Shown here piece by piece: positions 45,401-53,532 of a DNA stretch of 64,000 bases (positions within the stretch are counted from its first letter, which is position 1; each line of letters begins with the position of its first letter). Made by a program: the position numbers and the translations under genes. Origin of the DNA: JADGHX01 sp037200125 (GTDB lineage: Bacteria > Pseudomonadota > Gammaproteobacteria > Steroidobacterales > Steroidobacteraceae). The stretch spans positions 372,001-436,000 of the forward strand of contig JBBCGS010000008.1 in the NCBI GenBank assembly GCA_037200125.1, in the 5' to 3' direction. The notes under the pieces were generated by a model. It searched no databases and was not told the DNA's origin. It saw nothing but the letters and a program-made list of their open reading frames with translations.

Positions 45401-45718
45401 TCCGGCGGCGGTGACTCTCGCGGTGGCGGCGAATCGCGCAGCGGGTCGCACGAAGCGGCTCCGCGCGAAGACGGATATCGTGATTCGGCCCCGCGTGAGC
45501 GCGAGCAGACCTCGCATTCGCCGGAGCCACGCGAATCGGCTCCGCGTGAGTCCTCGCGCGATTCCGGCCCACGTGAGTCGGCCCCGGCGAGTTCCGGCTC
45601 GGAAGGTTCAGCGCCTGATCGGCACTATGAGCCGGCGGCGTCATCCGAGTCGGCTGCGGCCCAGCGTCCCTATGTCGTCTGGTCGTCCAGCCCCACCGGC
45701 GGACGCCGCGACGAGTAA
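42467..45718 (+). CDS. rne: Ribonuclease E
   Basis: The 1083-aa endonuclease starts the decay and maturation of most RNAs. The catalytic half has S1 (KISRVEPSLEACFVDYG), the 5' sensor, and DNase-I-like aspartates in VSIDINSARA and VIDFIDMES; the Zn-link is CPRCVGNG. The C-terminal half is disordered. Near residue 556 LGRFKRWLVG looks like the membrane-binding amphipathic helix. Arg-rich RNA-binding runs follow (RGRRGRRRGRRG), then a Gly/Ser/Glu/His-rich tail with a long internal repeat. It is divergent from rluC and preceded by a long leader. Confidence 0.97.
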   Translation: MKRMLVNATQQEELRVALVDGQKLFDLSIELTSREQKKANIYKGKISRVEPSLEACFVDYGAARHGFLPLKEVSRDYFRTQPQGGRMNIRELLQEGQELMVQVEKEERGTKGAALTTFISLAGRFLVLMPNNPRAGGVSRRIEGEDRDQMREVMGQLHIPDGMGAIVRTAGVGRTAEELQWDLDNLKTQWDQIEAGMKDRPAPYLVYRESDAVTRAMRDYLGDDIGEVLVDDPAAYQKAQEYMQRFFPNEGQRRLKMYNDDIALFTRFQIESQIESAYAHKVQLPSGGSIVVDYTEALVSIDINSARATRGSDIETTATNTNLEAADEIARQLRIRDCGGLIVIDFIDMESTKNQRDVEDRLRDAMKHDRARIQIGRLSRFGLLEMSRQRLRPSLSDSSHIVCPRCVGNGSIRSAESMALAILRLIGEELRKDRTSKVIAQVPVEVATYLINEKREWLRQIEDKSSAELIIVPNLHMQTPDFTLRRVRDDEMEAPENKEKSYLMPTQPVVAEPVSAQANKPQQEVAVVATILPSTSAPTVVHEPVIQAPPTPAPQLGVLGRFKRWLVGDPQPAAPAQPAAEAAPASPSSSSSSQSRRDRGDRGDRSHRRDRDGRRSGGGDRDRSHRQSEDARRERSAGSGSSAGSASSGESRSERDGGRDSAPRTAGGDAHRDRNRGRGGGGEARGPERGNEQRARDGESRGGGDRNRDRGDRSRGGGQDRDRNRDRNAQPGQGNAQSHGPKPEDSVPPVAAVIGSEAAAASNGAPSALASSSGAGVGAGAETHGAVAEHNAAAGAPGAEGALNGNGERGERSGRGRRGRRRGRRGGGGGNRATGGQEGLFEGGGEGPHGDADGNRADSHHGSGEADGNRSGGGYGNGSDRTHSRSESHGGGAPRSESHSGGESYGGGRGESQSSESHARGESADSGESRGGGQSSGGGNSYGGGAPRSESHSGGESYGGSRGESQGGGGESHARSESSGGGDSRGGGESRSGSHEAAPREDGYRDSAPREREQTSHSPEPRESAPRESSRDSGPRESAPASSGSEGSAPDRHYEPAASSESAAAQRPYVVWSSSPTGGRRDE
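45138..45367 (+). repeat. In-frame segmental repeat inside the rne tail
   Basis: The segment encoding GGGAPRSESHSGGESYGG and then RGES occurs twice, near 45138-45210 and 45294-45366, a spacing of about 156 bp (52 codons). The DNA copies differ mostly at third positions, so protein composition is kept while the bases drift. Further GES/SES units lie between them. Confidence 0.8.
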
Positions 45719-45726
45719 GCCCTAGT

Positions 45727-45771
45727 GCTTCAGCGGCCTTCTCTCAGATGTGAGAGAAGGCCGCGTGAAGC
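45727..45771. terminator. Bidirectional hairpin between rne and the phosphatase gene
   Basis: GCGGCCTTCTCTCA (45733-45746) and TGAGAGAAGGCCGC (45751-45764) form a perfect 14-bp stem with a 4-nt loop, extended by GCTTCA/TGAAGC with one bulge. It lies between the converging rne and phosphatase genes and contains the phosphatase stop codon and last codons. No T run follows, so termination strength is uncertain. Confidence 0.65.
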
Positions 45772-46197
45772 CTCCTCCACCAGGTCGAGCACCTGCTCGA
45801 ACCCCGCCGGTCCGCCGTAGTACGGGTCCGGCACTTCATCCAGGCCGCAATCCGGCGCGAACTCCAGGAACAGCCGCACCCTCTCGCGGTGGACCGCGGG
45901 CGCCCGCTTGCGCAGCACTTCGAGATTGTTCGTATCCATGGCGAGGATGAGATCGAAGCGCTCGAAGTCGGCGGCTTCCACCACGCGCGCCTTGAGCGGC
46001 GACATGTCGTAGCCGCGACGAAGCGCCGCGGCCTGCGAGCGCGCATCCGGCGCGTCGCCGATGTGATAGCCAGCGGTGCCGGCCGAATCGATCTCGAGAT
46101 TCAGCTCTGGCGCTTCACGCGCGGCGATGGCACGGAAAACCGCTTCAGCGCTGGGTGAGCGGCAGATATTGCCCAGGCAGACAAACAGGATCTTCAT
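45730..46197 (-). CDS. Low-molecular-weight protein-tyrosine phosphatase
   Basis: The 155-aa product has the P-loop CLGNICRS (C7, R13) directly at the N-terminus and the general acid D124 in DPYYGG. Such enzymes dephosphorylate tyrosine kinases of exopolysaccharide synthesis, or other targets; there is no Wzc-like kinase in this window. The start at 46197 (MKILFVCLGN) is chosen over an ATG three codons earlier. It is the last gene of the run from comEC to here and sits 27 bp after kdsB. Its 3' end forms half of a hairpin. Confidence 0.93.
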   Translation of the reverse strand: MKILFVCLGNICRSPSAEAVFRAIAAREAPELNLEIDSAGTAGYHIGDAPDARSQAAALRRGYDMSPLKARVVEAADFERFDLILAMDTNNLEVLRKRAPAVHRERVRLFLEFAPDCGLDEVPDPYYGGPAGFEQVLDLVEEASRGLLSHLREGR

Positions 46198-46224
46198 GGG
46201 GCGCAAAGTGTAGCCCAGCGTCCG

Positions 46225-47001
46225 TTACAAGAGATGCTTCAGCACCCTCTCGACGTCTTCCGGCGTGTTCACGTCGGGCCCGGCGGGCTCGACGCAGTCC
46301 GCGACCCGGATCCGCAGGCCGTTTTCCAAAGCTCGGAGTTGCTCGAGCTTCTCCGCGATCTCGAGCGGCGTCGCCGGCCACGAGGCCAGCCGCAACAGCG
46401 CGCCGACCCGGTACGCATAAATGCCGATGTGCCGACGCGCGCCGGCAAACGACGTCTGGCTCGCGAGCCCCGCCGGCGCCGAGTCGCGCTGCCAGGGGAT
46501 CGGCGCGCGGCTGAAATACAGCGCGCGGCCGGCCGAATCCATCACGACCTTCACGACGTTCGGATCCATCAGCTGCTCGAGTCGCGTGAGCGGCACACTG
46601 AGCGTCGCCATGTCGGCGTCCGCATTCTTCTCGAGGAGCCCGGCGACCTGGTCGATCAGTGCCGGCGGAATGAGCGGCTCATCGCCCTGCACGTTCAGGA
46701 CGATGTCCGAGGGACCCCAGCCGCGCGCACGTGCCACTTCAGCGATGCGGTCCGTACCCGAGGGATGCGTCGCCGCGGTCATCGCCACTGTGGCGCCAAA
46801 CGACTTCGCCGCCCCGGCGATGCGCGAATCATCCGTCGCGACGATGACTTCCGCCGCGCGCGACTTCCCTGCCCGCTCCCACACCCACTGGATCATCGGC
46901 TTCCCGGCCATTGGCAGCAGCGCCTTGCCGGGCAGACGCGTGGAGGCGTAGCGCGCGGGGATGACGACTCGGAACAAGGAGCCTGTCTGGGTCATGGACA
47001 T
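46225..47001 (-). CDS. kdsB: CMP-KDO synthetase KdsB
   Basis: The 258-aa enzyme activates KDO with CTP for lipid A-core synthesis. Motifs are VVIPARYASTRLPGKAL, NVQGDEPLIPP, PSGTDRIAEVA, and RHIGIYAYR. The start could be either of two ATGs two codons apart (47001, 46995). It lies between ycaR and the phosphatase, and lpxK, the lipid A 4'-kinase, is close upstream: an LPS-building cluster. Confidence 0.96.
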   Translation of the reverse strand: MSMTQTGSLFRVVIPARYASTRLPGKALLPMAGKPMIQWVWERAGKSRAAEVIVATDDSRIAGAAKSFGATVAMTAATHPSGTDRIAEVARARGWGPSDIVLNVQGDEPLIPPALIDQVAGLLEKNADADMATLSVPLTRLEQLMDPNVVKVVMDSAGRALYFSRAPIPWQRDSAPAGLASQTSFAGARRHIGIYAYRVGALLRLASWPATPLEIAEKLEQLRALENGLRIRVADCVEPAGPDVNTPEDVERVLKHLL

Positions 47002-47027
47002 CTACCGCGGCTGAGCCTCAAAGGCTC

Positions 47028-47216
47028 CTAACGCTCCATCAGCGGATCATCGGCGCCGAGCTGGCGTGCTTCTTCCTCGAGCATCACCGGAACATCGTCG
47101 CGGACCGGATAGGCGAGCCGATCCATGCGGCACACAAGCACCTGCGCGTCGCGCTGGTACCTGAGCGGGCCTTTGCAGATCGGGCACGCAAGAATCTCTA
47201 GCAGGCGGGAATCCAT
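47028..47216 (-). CDS. ycaR: Trm112/YcaR-like small zinc-ribbon protein
   Basis: The 62-aa product begins MDSRLLEILACPICKGPL with a CxxC pair at 11 and 14, followed by VLVCRMDRLAYPVRDDVPVML, the UPF0434/Trm112 signature. The second pair is incomplete (one Cys). Bacterial members sit between lpxK and kdsB, as here, but their function is not settled; archaeal and eukaryotic Trm112 activates methyltransferases. Confidence 0.88.
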   Translation of the reverse strand: MDSRLLEILACPICKGPLRYQRDAQVLVCRMDRLAYPVRDDVPVMLEEEARQLGADDPLMER

Positions 47217-47238
47217 GGAGCGGCATTACCTCGGTTGT

Positions 47239-48276
47239 TCAGCGGACCACCGCATCGACTCTGCGGCCCAGCTTGCCGGTGATCTTCTCCAGCAGGTCGG
47301 CGGACTGCGCATCGCTGAAGCGCGCGGCGACCGGCACATACCAGGCGCGCGCGTCCGCGAACGCGCGGCATTTTACGGCATCTTTCTCCGTCATGAGCAC
47401 GGGTTGGGAATCGCCAAAATCCAGGTCGGGCGCGGTGAACGGATGGTGGTCGGGGAAGGCGTGCTCGACGACATCGAGCCCCCGCCCCCGCAGGTCGGCG
47501 AAGAAGCGCCACGGATTGCCGATGCCGGCGACGGCATGGACACGCTGCCCTCGAAAGCTCTCCAGCGTGCGCTCCGCCCGCGTGCCGGCCACGGGCAGTA
47601 CGCGCGCCCCCGCCAGCGTCATCTGCACGGGCTGCGCATCAGGAGACCCGGGCAACCGCGTGAGCGACGCATGTTCCGGCCGACCGTTGATCACCACCAG
47701 ATTCGCCAGCCCCGCCCGTGACGACGGCTCACGCAGCGGCCCAGCCGGGAGCAACCGACCGTTGCCGAAGCCGCGCGCGCCGTCGACCACGACGATCTCG
47801 AAATCCCGCGCGAGGCGCAGGTGCTGCAGCCCGTCGTCCGACACAACGACATCCGCGCCGCGCTGGACCAGCAGCTGCGCACCCGCCGCGCGATCGACTG
47901 AAACGACAACGTCGCACCCGGTGCGCTGGCGAAGCAGCAGCGGCTCATCGCCCACTTGCGACCACGGAGAGTTCGGTTCGACGACGCGCGGGGAGGTCGA
48001 GTTACTGCCGTAGCCACGCGAAAGAATGCCTACGCGCAAGCCGCGCTCGGTGAGCCGTTCCGCCAGCCACGCGACGAAGGGCGTCTTGCCGGTTCCGCCG
48101 ACCGTGAGATTACCGACGACGATGACCGGCCGGGTGATGCGGTAGGACGAAAGCCATCCCTGCTCGTAGAACACGCGCCGCACGGCCATGACCGCGCCAT
48201 ACAGCCACGCGAGCGGCAGCAAAAGGATCGAGGTGGACGCGCCCCCGTACCAGATGCGGTTCAGCGCGCGTTCCAT
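47239..48276 (-). CDS. lpxK: Tetraacyldisaccharide 4'-kinase LpxK
   Basis: The 345-aa membrane-associated kinase makes lipid IVA. A hydrophobic N-terminal helix (ILLLPLAWLYGAVMAV) anchors it; the P-loop is GNLTVGGTGKTP at 55-66. SRGYGSNS and VVSDDGLQHLRLARDFEIVVVDG are family motifs. The ATG overlaps the msbA stop as TAATG, so kinase and lipid A flippase are translationally coupled, a classic msbA-lpxK pair. Confidence 0.96.
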   Translation of the reverse strand: MERALNRIWYGGASTSILLLPLAWLYGAVMAVRRVFYEQGWLSSYRITRPVIVVGNLTVGGTGKTPFVAWLAERLTERGLRVGILSRGYGSNSTSPRVVEPNSPWSQVGDEPLLLRQRTGCDVVVSVDRAAGAQLLVQRGADVVVSDDGLQHLRLARDFEIVVVDGARGFGNGRLLPAGPLREPSSRAGLANLVVINGRPEHASLTRLPGSPDAQPVQMTLAGARVLPVAGTRAERTLESFRGQRVHAVAGIGNPWRFFADLRGRGLDVVEHAFPDHHPFTAPDLDFGDSQPVLMTEKDAVKCRAFADARAWYVPVAARFSDAQSADLLEKITGKLGRRVDAVVR

Positions 48277-50048
48277 TACGCACTGAATTGCAGGTGATAG
48301 AGCGCAGCGTACGAGCCGTTGCGAACGAGCAGCTCCGCGTGCGTGCCGCTTTCGATGATCTGGCCTTCGTGCATGACGATGATGCGATCGGCGTGTTCCA
48401 CCGTCGACAGACGATGCGCGATCACGAGCGTCGTGCGATCCCGCTTGAGGGTCTCGAGCGCTTCCTGAATCCGGCGCTCGGACTCGGTGTCGAGCGCGGA
48501 CGTCGCCTCGTCGAGCACGAGGATCGGCGCGTTCTTGAGCAGCGCGCGCGCAATAGCGACGCGCTGTTTCTGCCCACCCGAGAGCTGCGAGCCTCGGTCG
48601 CCGACCTCGGTATCGAGCCCATTCGGAAACTCGGCGGACTCGGTGAACTCGAGAACGTAGGCCGCACGGGCCGCCTCTGTCACGGCCTCCGGCGTAACGT
48701 TCGCCATACCGAACGAGATGTTGTTGCGGATGGTGTCGTTGAACAGCACGACGTCCTGACTGACGATGCTGACCTGGTTGCGCAGACTCCTGACGTTGTA
48801 CTCGCGAATATCGGCGCCATCGAGCAGCACCGCGCCCCGTTGCGGATCGTAGAACCGCGGCAGCAGGCTCACGAGCGTCGACTTGCCGCTCCCCGATTTG
48901 CCGACGATCGCGAGCGTCGTGCGCGGCTGGACCGTGACGTTGATCCCGTCGAGGACGATGCCCTTCTCCGCCGCATACTCGAAGTGCACGTCCCGAAACT
49001 CAACCGCACCTGCGGCGCGCTCGAGCGGCCGGGCACCGCCGGCGGGTTCGTCCGGCAAATCCAGCACCTCGAACACTGAGGCGCCCGCCGCTATGCCCTG
49101 CTGGAGCGGTCCGAATCCGTTCGTCATCTGCCGCAGCGATTGTGAAGACATGATGAGCGCGCCGAGGAAAACGAGAAACTCCGAATCCGAGAACTCGCCA
49201 CGGATCACCTCGCGCAGCGCGAGGAAGAGGATCACCGCAAGCCCCAGCGAGGCGATGATCTGCACCACCGGATTGCCCGCGGCCTTGGTGCCGATGAGCC
49301 GCATGTACGAATGCCGGTTACGCTCGTTCGCGAGCTCGAACTGCTGGATCTGATAGTCCTGCGCGTTGAACGCCTTCACCACGCGCTGGCCGTCGAGACT
49401 CTCCTTCGAGACGCGCGTGATGTCGCCCATCGACGCCTGGATGCGCGCGCTATAGCGACGGAACAGCAGGTTGATGCGCCGGAGCAGCCAGCTGATCGGC
49501 GGCGCGATCACGATGACAATGCAAGCCAGCCGCCAGTTGAGATAGAAGACGTAGCCGATGAGCCCCACGAACGTCAGCGAATCGCGAATCAGGTTGACGA
49601 CCGAGGTGGTGGCCGCCTCCGCAACGAGCTCCACGTTGTAGGTGAGGCGCGACATCAGCGGTGCGCTCGACGAGCGATCGAAGAACGACATCGGCAGGTG
49701 CATGTATTTGGCGAACAGCTCGGCGCGAATGCTCTTGATCACGCGCCGGCCGACGCTTGCGGGAAAATAGGACGAGATGTAGTCGCCCACCCCGCGCACG
49801 AAGAACATCACGACGAGGACGATCGGCACCTGCCAGACGATGTCCGGATTCTTCCCGTCGCGGGCCCCGTCGAGCAGCCACTTGACCGTCCAGAGCATGC
49901 CGCCGTTGGTCGAGGAAAAGAGCGCGGCGCCAAACGTGCCGAGCAGGAAGGTCTTCCAGTGCGGCTTCGCGTACTGGAAGAGGCGCTTGTAAACCGCGCG
50001 CGCGTCCGTTACCGCAACCGGGGCGACGACAGGCCGGCCGTCGTTCAA
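48276..50048 (-). CDS. msbA: Lipid A export ATP-binding/permease protein MsbA
   Basis: The 590-aa half-transporter flips lipid A-core across the inner membrane. Six membrane helices fill about residues 30-320. The nucleotide-binding domain has Walker A GKSGSGKST near 383, the signature LSGGQKQRVAIARA, Walker B ILVLDEATSALD, and the switch His in VIAHRLSTVEHAD. The start is a TTG at 50048 overlapping the exbD stop (TTGA). It is followed by lpxK. Confidence 0.95.
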   Translation of the reverse strand: MNDGRPVVAPVAVTDARAVYKRLFQYAKPHWKTFLLGTFGAALFSSTNGGMLWTVKWLLDGARDGKNPDIVWQVPIVLVVMFFVRGVGDYISSYFPASVGRRVIKSIRAELFAKYMHLPMSFFDRSSSAPLMSRLTYNVELVAEAATTSVVNLIRDSLTFVGLIGYVFYLNWRLACIVIVIAPPISWLLRRINLLFRRYSARIQASMGDITRVSKESLDGQRVVKAFNAQDYQIQQFELANERNRHSYMRLIGTKAAGNPVVQIIASLGLAVILFLALREVIRGEFSDSEFLVFLGALIMSSQSLRQMTNGFGPLQQGIAAGASVFEVLDLPDEPAGGARPLERAAGAVEFRDVHFEYAAEKGIVLDGINVTVQPRTTLAIVGKSGSGKSTLVSLLPRFYDPQRGAVLLDGADIREYNVRSLRNQVSIVSQDVVLFNDTIRNNISFGMANVTPEAVTEAARAAYVLEFTESAEFPNGLDTEVGDRGSQLSGGQKQRVAIARALLKNAPILVLDEATSALDTESERRIQEALETLKRDRTTLVIAHRLSTVEHADRIIVMHEGQIIESGTHAELLVRNGSYAALYHLQFSA

Positions 50049-50488
50049 GGCCGCCCCGTGCCGCGCTCGCCCGTGTCTTCCTTCACGGTCGCGATGTTGA
50101 TTTCCGTGAAGCCCAGGCGGCCCAGCACATCCATGGCGGTGATCACCGACTGATGCGTGGCGCGGCCATCGGCGCGCAATGTGACGCGAGCGGTGCGATC
50201 TTCCCCCGCCACCTTGATGAGCGCGGCGCGCAGCGTTTCGGGGCTGGAGTTGATGAGCTCTTTCTCATTCACGCTGTAGCTGCCGGACTGCGTGACCGCG
50301 ACGACGAGGGGGTCCGTCTTCTGCCCGGCGGGCGGCGCACCGGCGGCCGAAGGCAGCTGGATTTTCACGCGACCTTCGTCCGTGAAATGGCTGGACAGCA
50401 TGAGGAACACGACGAGCACGAGCACCACGTCGATGAACGAGATCAACGTGATGTCGACGTCTTCGGTTCGGCGCGGCTTGAGATTCAT
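50045..50488 (-). CDS. exbD: ExbD/TolR-family biopolymer transport protein
   Basis: The 147-aa product has one membrane helix (about 14-36, ISFIDVVLVLVVFLMLSSHF) bearing the conserved proton-path D20, then a periplasmic domain with LPSAAG and the DGRATHQSVITAMDVLGRLGF segment. With ExbB it makes a proton-driven motor. There is no tonB here, and gammaproteobacteria with this exbBD-msbA-lpxK order often lack one nearby, so the partner is open. It ends overlapping msbA. Confidence 0.92.
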   Translation of the reverse strand: MNLKPRRTEDVDITLISFIDVVLVLVVFLMLSSHFTDEGRVKIQLPSAAGAPPAGQKTDPLVVAVTQSGSYSVNEKELINSSPETLRAALIKVAGEDRTARVTLRADGRATHQSVITAMDVLGRLGFTEINIATVKEDTGERGTGRP

Positions 50489-50499
50489 GGCGGTGCGCG

Positions 50500-51120
50500 T
50501 CAGGCCTGCGCGCGACCCTGCGCGACTTCGAGCGCGTCCGCGAGGCGAACCGCGTCTTTCTCGATCTCGATGACGATGTTGTCGACCTTGGCGCGCAGCG
50601 CTCGATGCGCAAGCAGCGCCGGAATCGCGACGATGAGGCCGGCGGCCGTGGCGACGAGCGATTCGCCGATACCGCCCGACAGCGCGCGCGGATCGCCCAT
50701 GCCGCCGGCCGTGATGGCGTTGAAAGCGTGGATGATGCCGATGACCGTGCCAAGCAGGCCCAGCAGCGGCGAGACTGCGGCGATGGTGCCGAGCGCGCCG
50801 AGGAATCGTTCCAGCTCATGGATCACGTGACGGCCCGTGTCCTCGAGCCGCTCCATCATGATTTCGCGCGGCCGGTGCCGGTTGGCAAGGCCGGCGGCGA
50901 GCACGCGACCGAGCGGGGAGTTCTGTTCCAGCGCCTGGATCACCTTGTCGTTGATCTGGTTCGACTCGATGAGCTGGTACACCTGCTGCGCGAGCTTGTT
51001 AGGCAGTACGCGGCGGTCCTGCAGTGTCCAGAGCCTTTCCAGCACGATCGCCGCGGCCGCGATGGAGCACAGAATGATCGGCCACATCAGCGGGCCGCCC
51101 GCCCGCACGATTTCCCACAT
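50500..51120 (-). CDS. exbB: ExbB/TolQ/MotA-family proton-channel protein
   Basis: The 206-aa product has three membrane helices: near residues 10-28 (MWPIILCSIAAAAIVLERLW), then a pair near 105-130 and 150-175. The signature LGALGTIAAVSPLLGLLGTVIGIIHAF and GIGESLVATAAGLIVAIPALLAH are typical. It forms the pentameric stator around ExbD. It lies 60 bp after comEC and 11 bp before exbD. Confidence 0.94.
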   Translation of the reverse strand: MWEIVRAGGPLMWPIILCSIAAAAIVLERLWTLQDRRVLPNKLAQQVYQLIESNQINDKVIQALEQNSPLGRVLAAGLANRHRPREIMMERLEDTGRHVIHELERFLGALGTIAAVSPLLGLLGTVIGIIHAFNAITAGGMGDPRALSGGIGESLVATAAGLIVAIPALLAHRALRAKVDNIVIEIEKDAVRLADALEVAQGRAQA

Positions 51121-51180
51121 TCTTTTGATTCCACGGCGACTTCAAGGGTGGCCGGCATCATACCGGAGCGTTGCGCGCGC

Positions 51181-53472
51181 TCAAGGCGCGCCGGACCACA
51201 ATGTGCGCCGTCGCGCGCGATACGTTTCGGGGCTGCCCGGCCCCCTTGCGCGGTCGAAAGGAATGCGCAGGGCACCTCGATCGGCGGCGGCCAGCACCTC
51301 GGCGCCTTGCATTTCCAGGTGCATTTGAGCGTACTTCGCGAGAGAGCGTTGCGCTCGTCGGCCGGAGACGACAAGCCACCTGCGGCTTTCAGCCTCGACG
51401 ACAACCGCGTCGACATCGCCAGCAATCCGCACCTCGCCCGCCTCGCTCCGGATGGACAACGCGCAAGCGTGGCCGGCGCCCGCGCTCCCCAATGCCAACG
51501 TCACGCCGTCCCACTGCCACAGGCCGGGCACGGATGCGCAATCGACGCTGGCGACATCCACCGCATCGCCCGGGTCACCGACGAGCGTCTGATGGATCGG
51601 CATCTCGGCCCACAGCGCCACGACCCCCGCGCCCGAGGCGGGCGACGGACGGGGAATCACGAGGCGATCGATCGCGCGAGCCCCGGAGCTGCGCAGGAAC
51701 GGCGCGACGACGCTATCGGCGACACGACCATTGGTCCCGTACGAATCGCCGGTGCCGTAGACGAGTACATGCCGGGCCGTGCGCACCACGACTGAAGTGC
51801 CCTCGCCCACATCGAGCACCGTGATCTCCGCCGAGCCTGTCGCCAACGGCCTTTCGATTGACGCTGCGAGGGGCGCAACGCAGATCAGCGGAGCAAGCCG
51901 CATCAGCAGCGGCCAAGGCAACGCAGACAGCGCGAGCGCGAGGACCGCCAGCGCGTACCACCACCACGGCGGGCTCGCGTGGATCAACGCCCACGGCACA
52001 TCGCTCGCCGCAGCGAGCCAGGGCCATCCGAGGTTGTGCAGCCACTCCGCAAGTCCCAGCACCGCGTTCGACGCGAATGGGGAAACCGGAAGCAGCGCCA
52101 GGGCGAGCAGGACCGTGGGCACCAGCACCCAGCTCATCGCCGGAATGGCGACCAGGTTCACGGGCAGGCCGATGAGCGGGATCGAACCGAAGAGCGCGAG
52201 CGTGAACGGCAACAACGCGATCGACACGACGACCTGAACCGACAGCGCCTCGCGCCAGACCGGCGGGCGCATGAACCGCCCGCTCGCCGACAGAATGATC
52301 GCCGCCATCGCGGCGAAGGACAGCCAGAACCCCGCCGACAGCGGCGCGAACGGATCGATCAGCAGCACGAGCAGCAGCGCCAGCGCGAACGGCTGAAAAG
52401 GCTGCGAAGCCCGCGCGATGGAGCGCGCGAACAGCCACGCGCCCAGCATGATCAACGTTCGCTCGGTCGGCACGGAAAGCCCCGCAAGCGCCGCGTAACC
52501 CGCCGCCGCGAGCAGCCCGAAAATCGCCGCGAACGTTTCGCGCGGAAGCGCACTCAGCCACCGGCCGAGCACACAAAGCGGCGCGCTCAGCAAGCGAACG
52601 CCGCGCGCCGACGCCGACGCCGATGACGGCGCGCGGCCTGCCCGCATCACACCCAGCGTGACGCACGCTGCCCACACACGCCGCGCCAGCGCGAACATGA
52701 TCACGGCGAACAGCGTGACGTGCAGTCCGGATATCGCCACGAGATGCGTCGTGCCGGTCGCGTTGAACACTCGCCATTGCTCGCGTGAGACGCGCCCGGT
52801 ATCGCCCACCGCCAACGCCGCGATCAACGCGGCGGCATCCCGGTCTGTCACCCGAGCCTCGATGCGCTCGGAGATCCGCTCGCGAAGCCGGTCGAGCGGC
52901 CGATGGCCTTCGTCGATGCGCCGGTTGAGGCTCGCGCCCACCACCGTCCCGAGCGCATGCACCCCATCGCGAAACAGGCTCCGCTCGAAATCCTGGGCCC
53001 CCGGGTTCGCCCGCCCGCGCGGGGGCCGCAACGACAGCAACAGTCGCCACCGCTCGCCGGCATGGGGACGGAACTCCGAGTCGCGCACGAGGAGGCGGGC
53101 CCGGAACTGCTCCCCCCAAACGGCCGACGCACCTGCCGGCGGCCGTTCGGGGGTATCGATCCGCACGAGACCGTCGAACGCCCAACCGGCATCGACCGGC
53201 GCCGGGATCGAATCGACGACGACGCGGGCGATGACGCGCTCGTCCACCAGGTTCTCGGGCCATCGATGCGCGAGGTAGTCGCCGGCATGCCAGGCCGCGA
53301 ACAGAAATCCGCAACAGGCCCCGCAAGCCGCCCTCGCCCATTGCCGGCGCCTACAACACAGCGCGGCGGCGAAGGCAAGCAGCCCAAGCGCAATAACGAT
53401 CCACCGGGAGGGCAAATCTGGCGAAACCAGCAGCGTGGCGACGCCGGCAAAGAATGAAAATGAATACAACAC
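51181..53472 (-). CDS. comEC: ComEC/Rec2 DNA-uptake channel with a degenerate nuclease domain
   Basis: The product of about 763 aa has N-terminal helices, an OB-like periplasmic domain (VIARVVVDSIPAPVDAG), and the competence core (GTTHLVAISGLHVTLFAVIM) with about ten membrane helices. The C-terminal beta-lactamase-like domain starts ITVLDVGEGTSVVV. The metal motif expected as HxDxDHxGG reads VIPRPSPASGAG, and the usual DTG/DGG strand reads VYGTGDS. The import channel looks intact, but the domain thought to degrade one DNA strand probably cannot bind metal. The GTG at 53472 with AGGGATGG upstream is the chosen start; a TTG at 53505 is possible. Confidence 0.9.
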   Translation of the reverse strand: MLYSFSFFAGVATLLVSPDLPSRWIVIALGLLAFAAALCCRRRQWARAACGACCGFLFAAWHAGDYLAHRWPENLVDERVIARVVVDSIPAPVDAGWAFDGLVRIDTPERPPAGASAVWGEQFRARLLVRDSEFRPHAGERWRLLLSLRPPRGRANPGAQDFERSLFRDGVHALGTVVGASLNRRIDEGHRPLDRLRERISERIEARVTDRDAAALIAALAVGDTGRVSREQWRVFNATGTTHLVAISGLHVTLFAVIMFALARRVWAACVTLGVMRAGRAPSSASASARGVRLLSAPLCVLGRWLSALPRETFAAIFGLLAAAGYAALAGLSVPTERTLIMLGAWLFARSIARASQPFQPFALALLLVLLIDPFAPLSAGFWLSFAAMAAIILSASGRFMRPPVWREALSVQVVVSIALLPFTLALFGSIPLIGLPVNLVAIPAMSWVLVPTVLLALALLPVSPFASNAVLGLAEWLHNLGWPWLAAASDVPWALIHASPPWWWYALAVLALALSALPWPLLMRLAPLICVAPLAASIERPLATGSAEITVLDVGEGTSVVVRTARHVLVYGTGDSYGTNGRVADSVVAPFLRSSGARAIDRLVIPRPSPASGAGVVALWAEMPIHQTLVGDPGDAVDVASVDCASVPGLWQWDGVTLALGSAGAGHACALSIRSEAGEVRIAGDVDAVVVEAESRRWLVVSGRRAQRSLAKYAQMHLEMQGAEVLAAADRGALRIPFDRARGPGSPETYRARRRTLWSGAP

Positions 53473-53532
53473 GACGCCATCCCTATCCGTCACGCAGCCG
53501 TACAAGGCGTTCTGCTAGAGTCCCGGCCCCGC

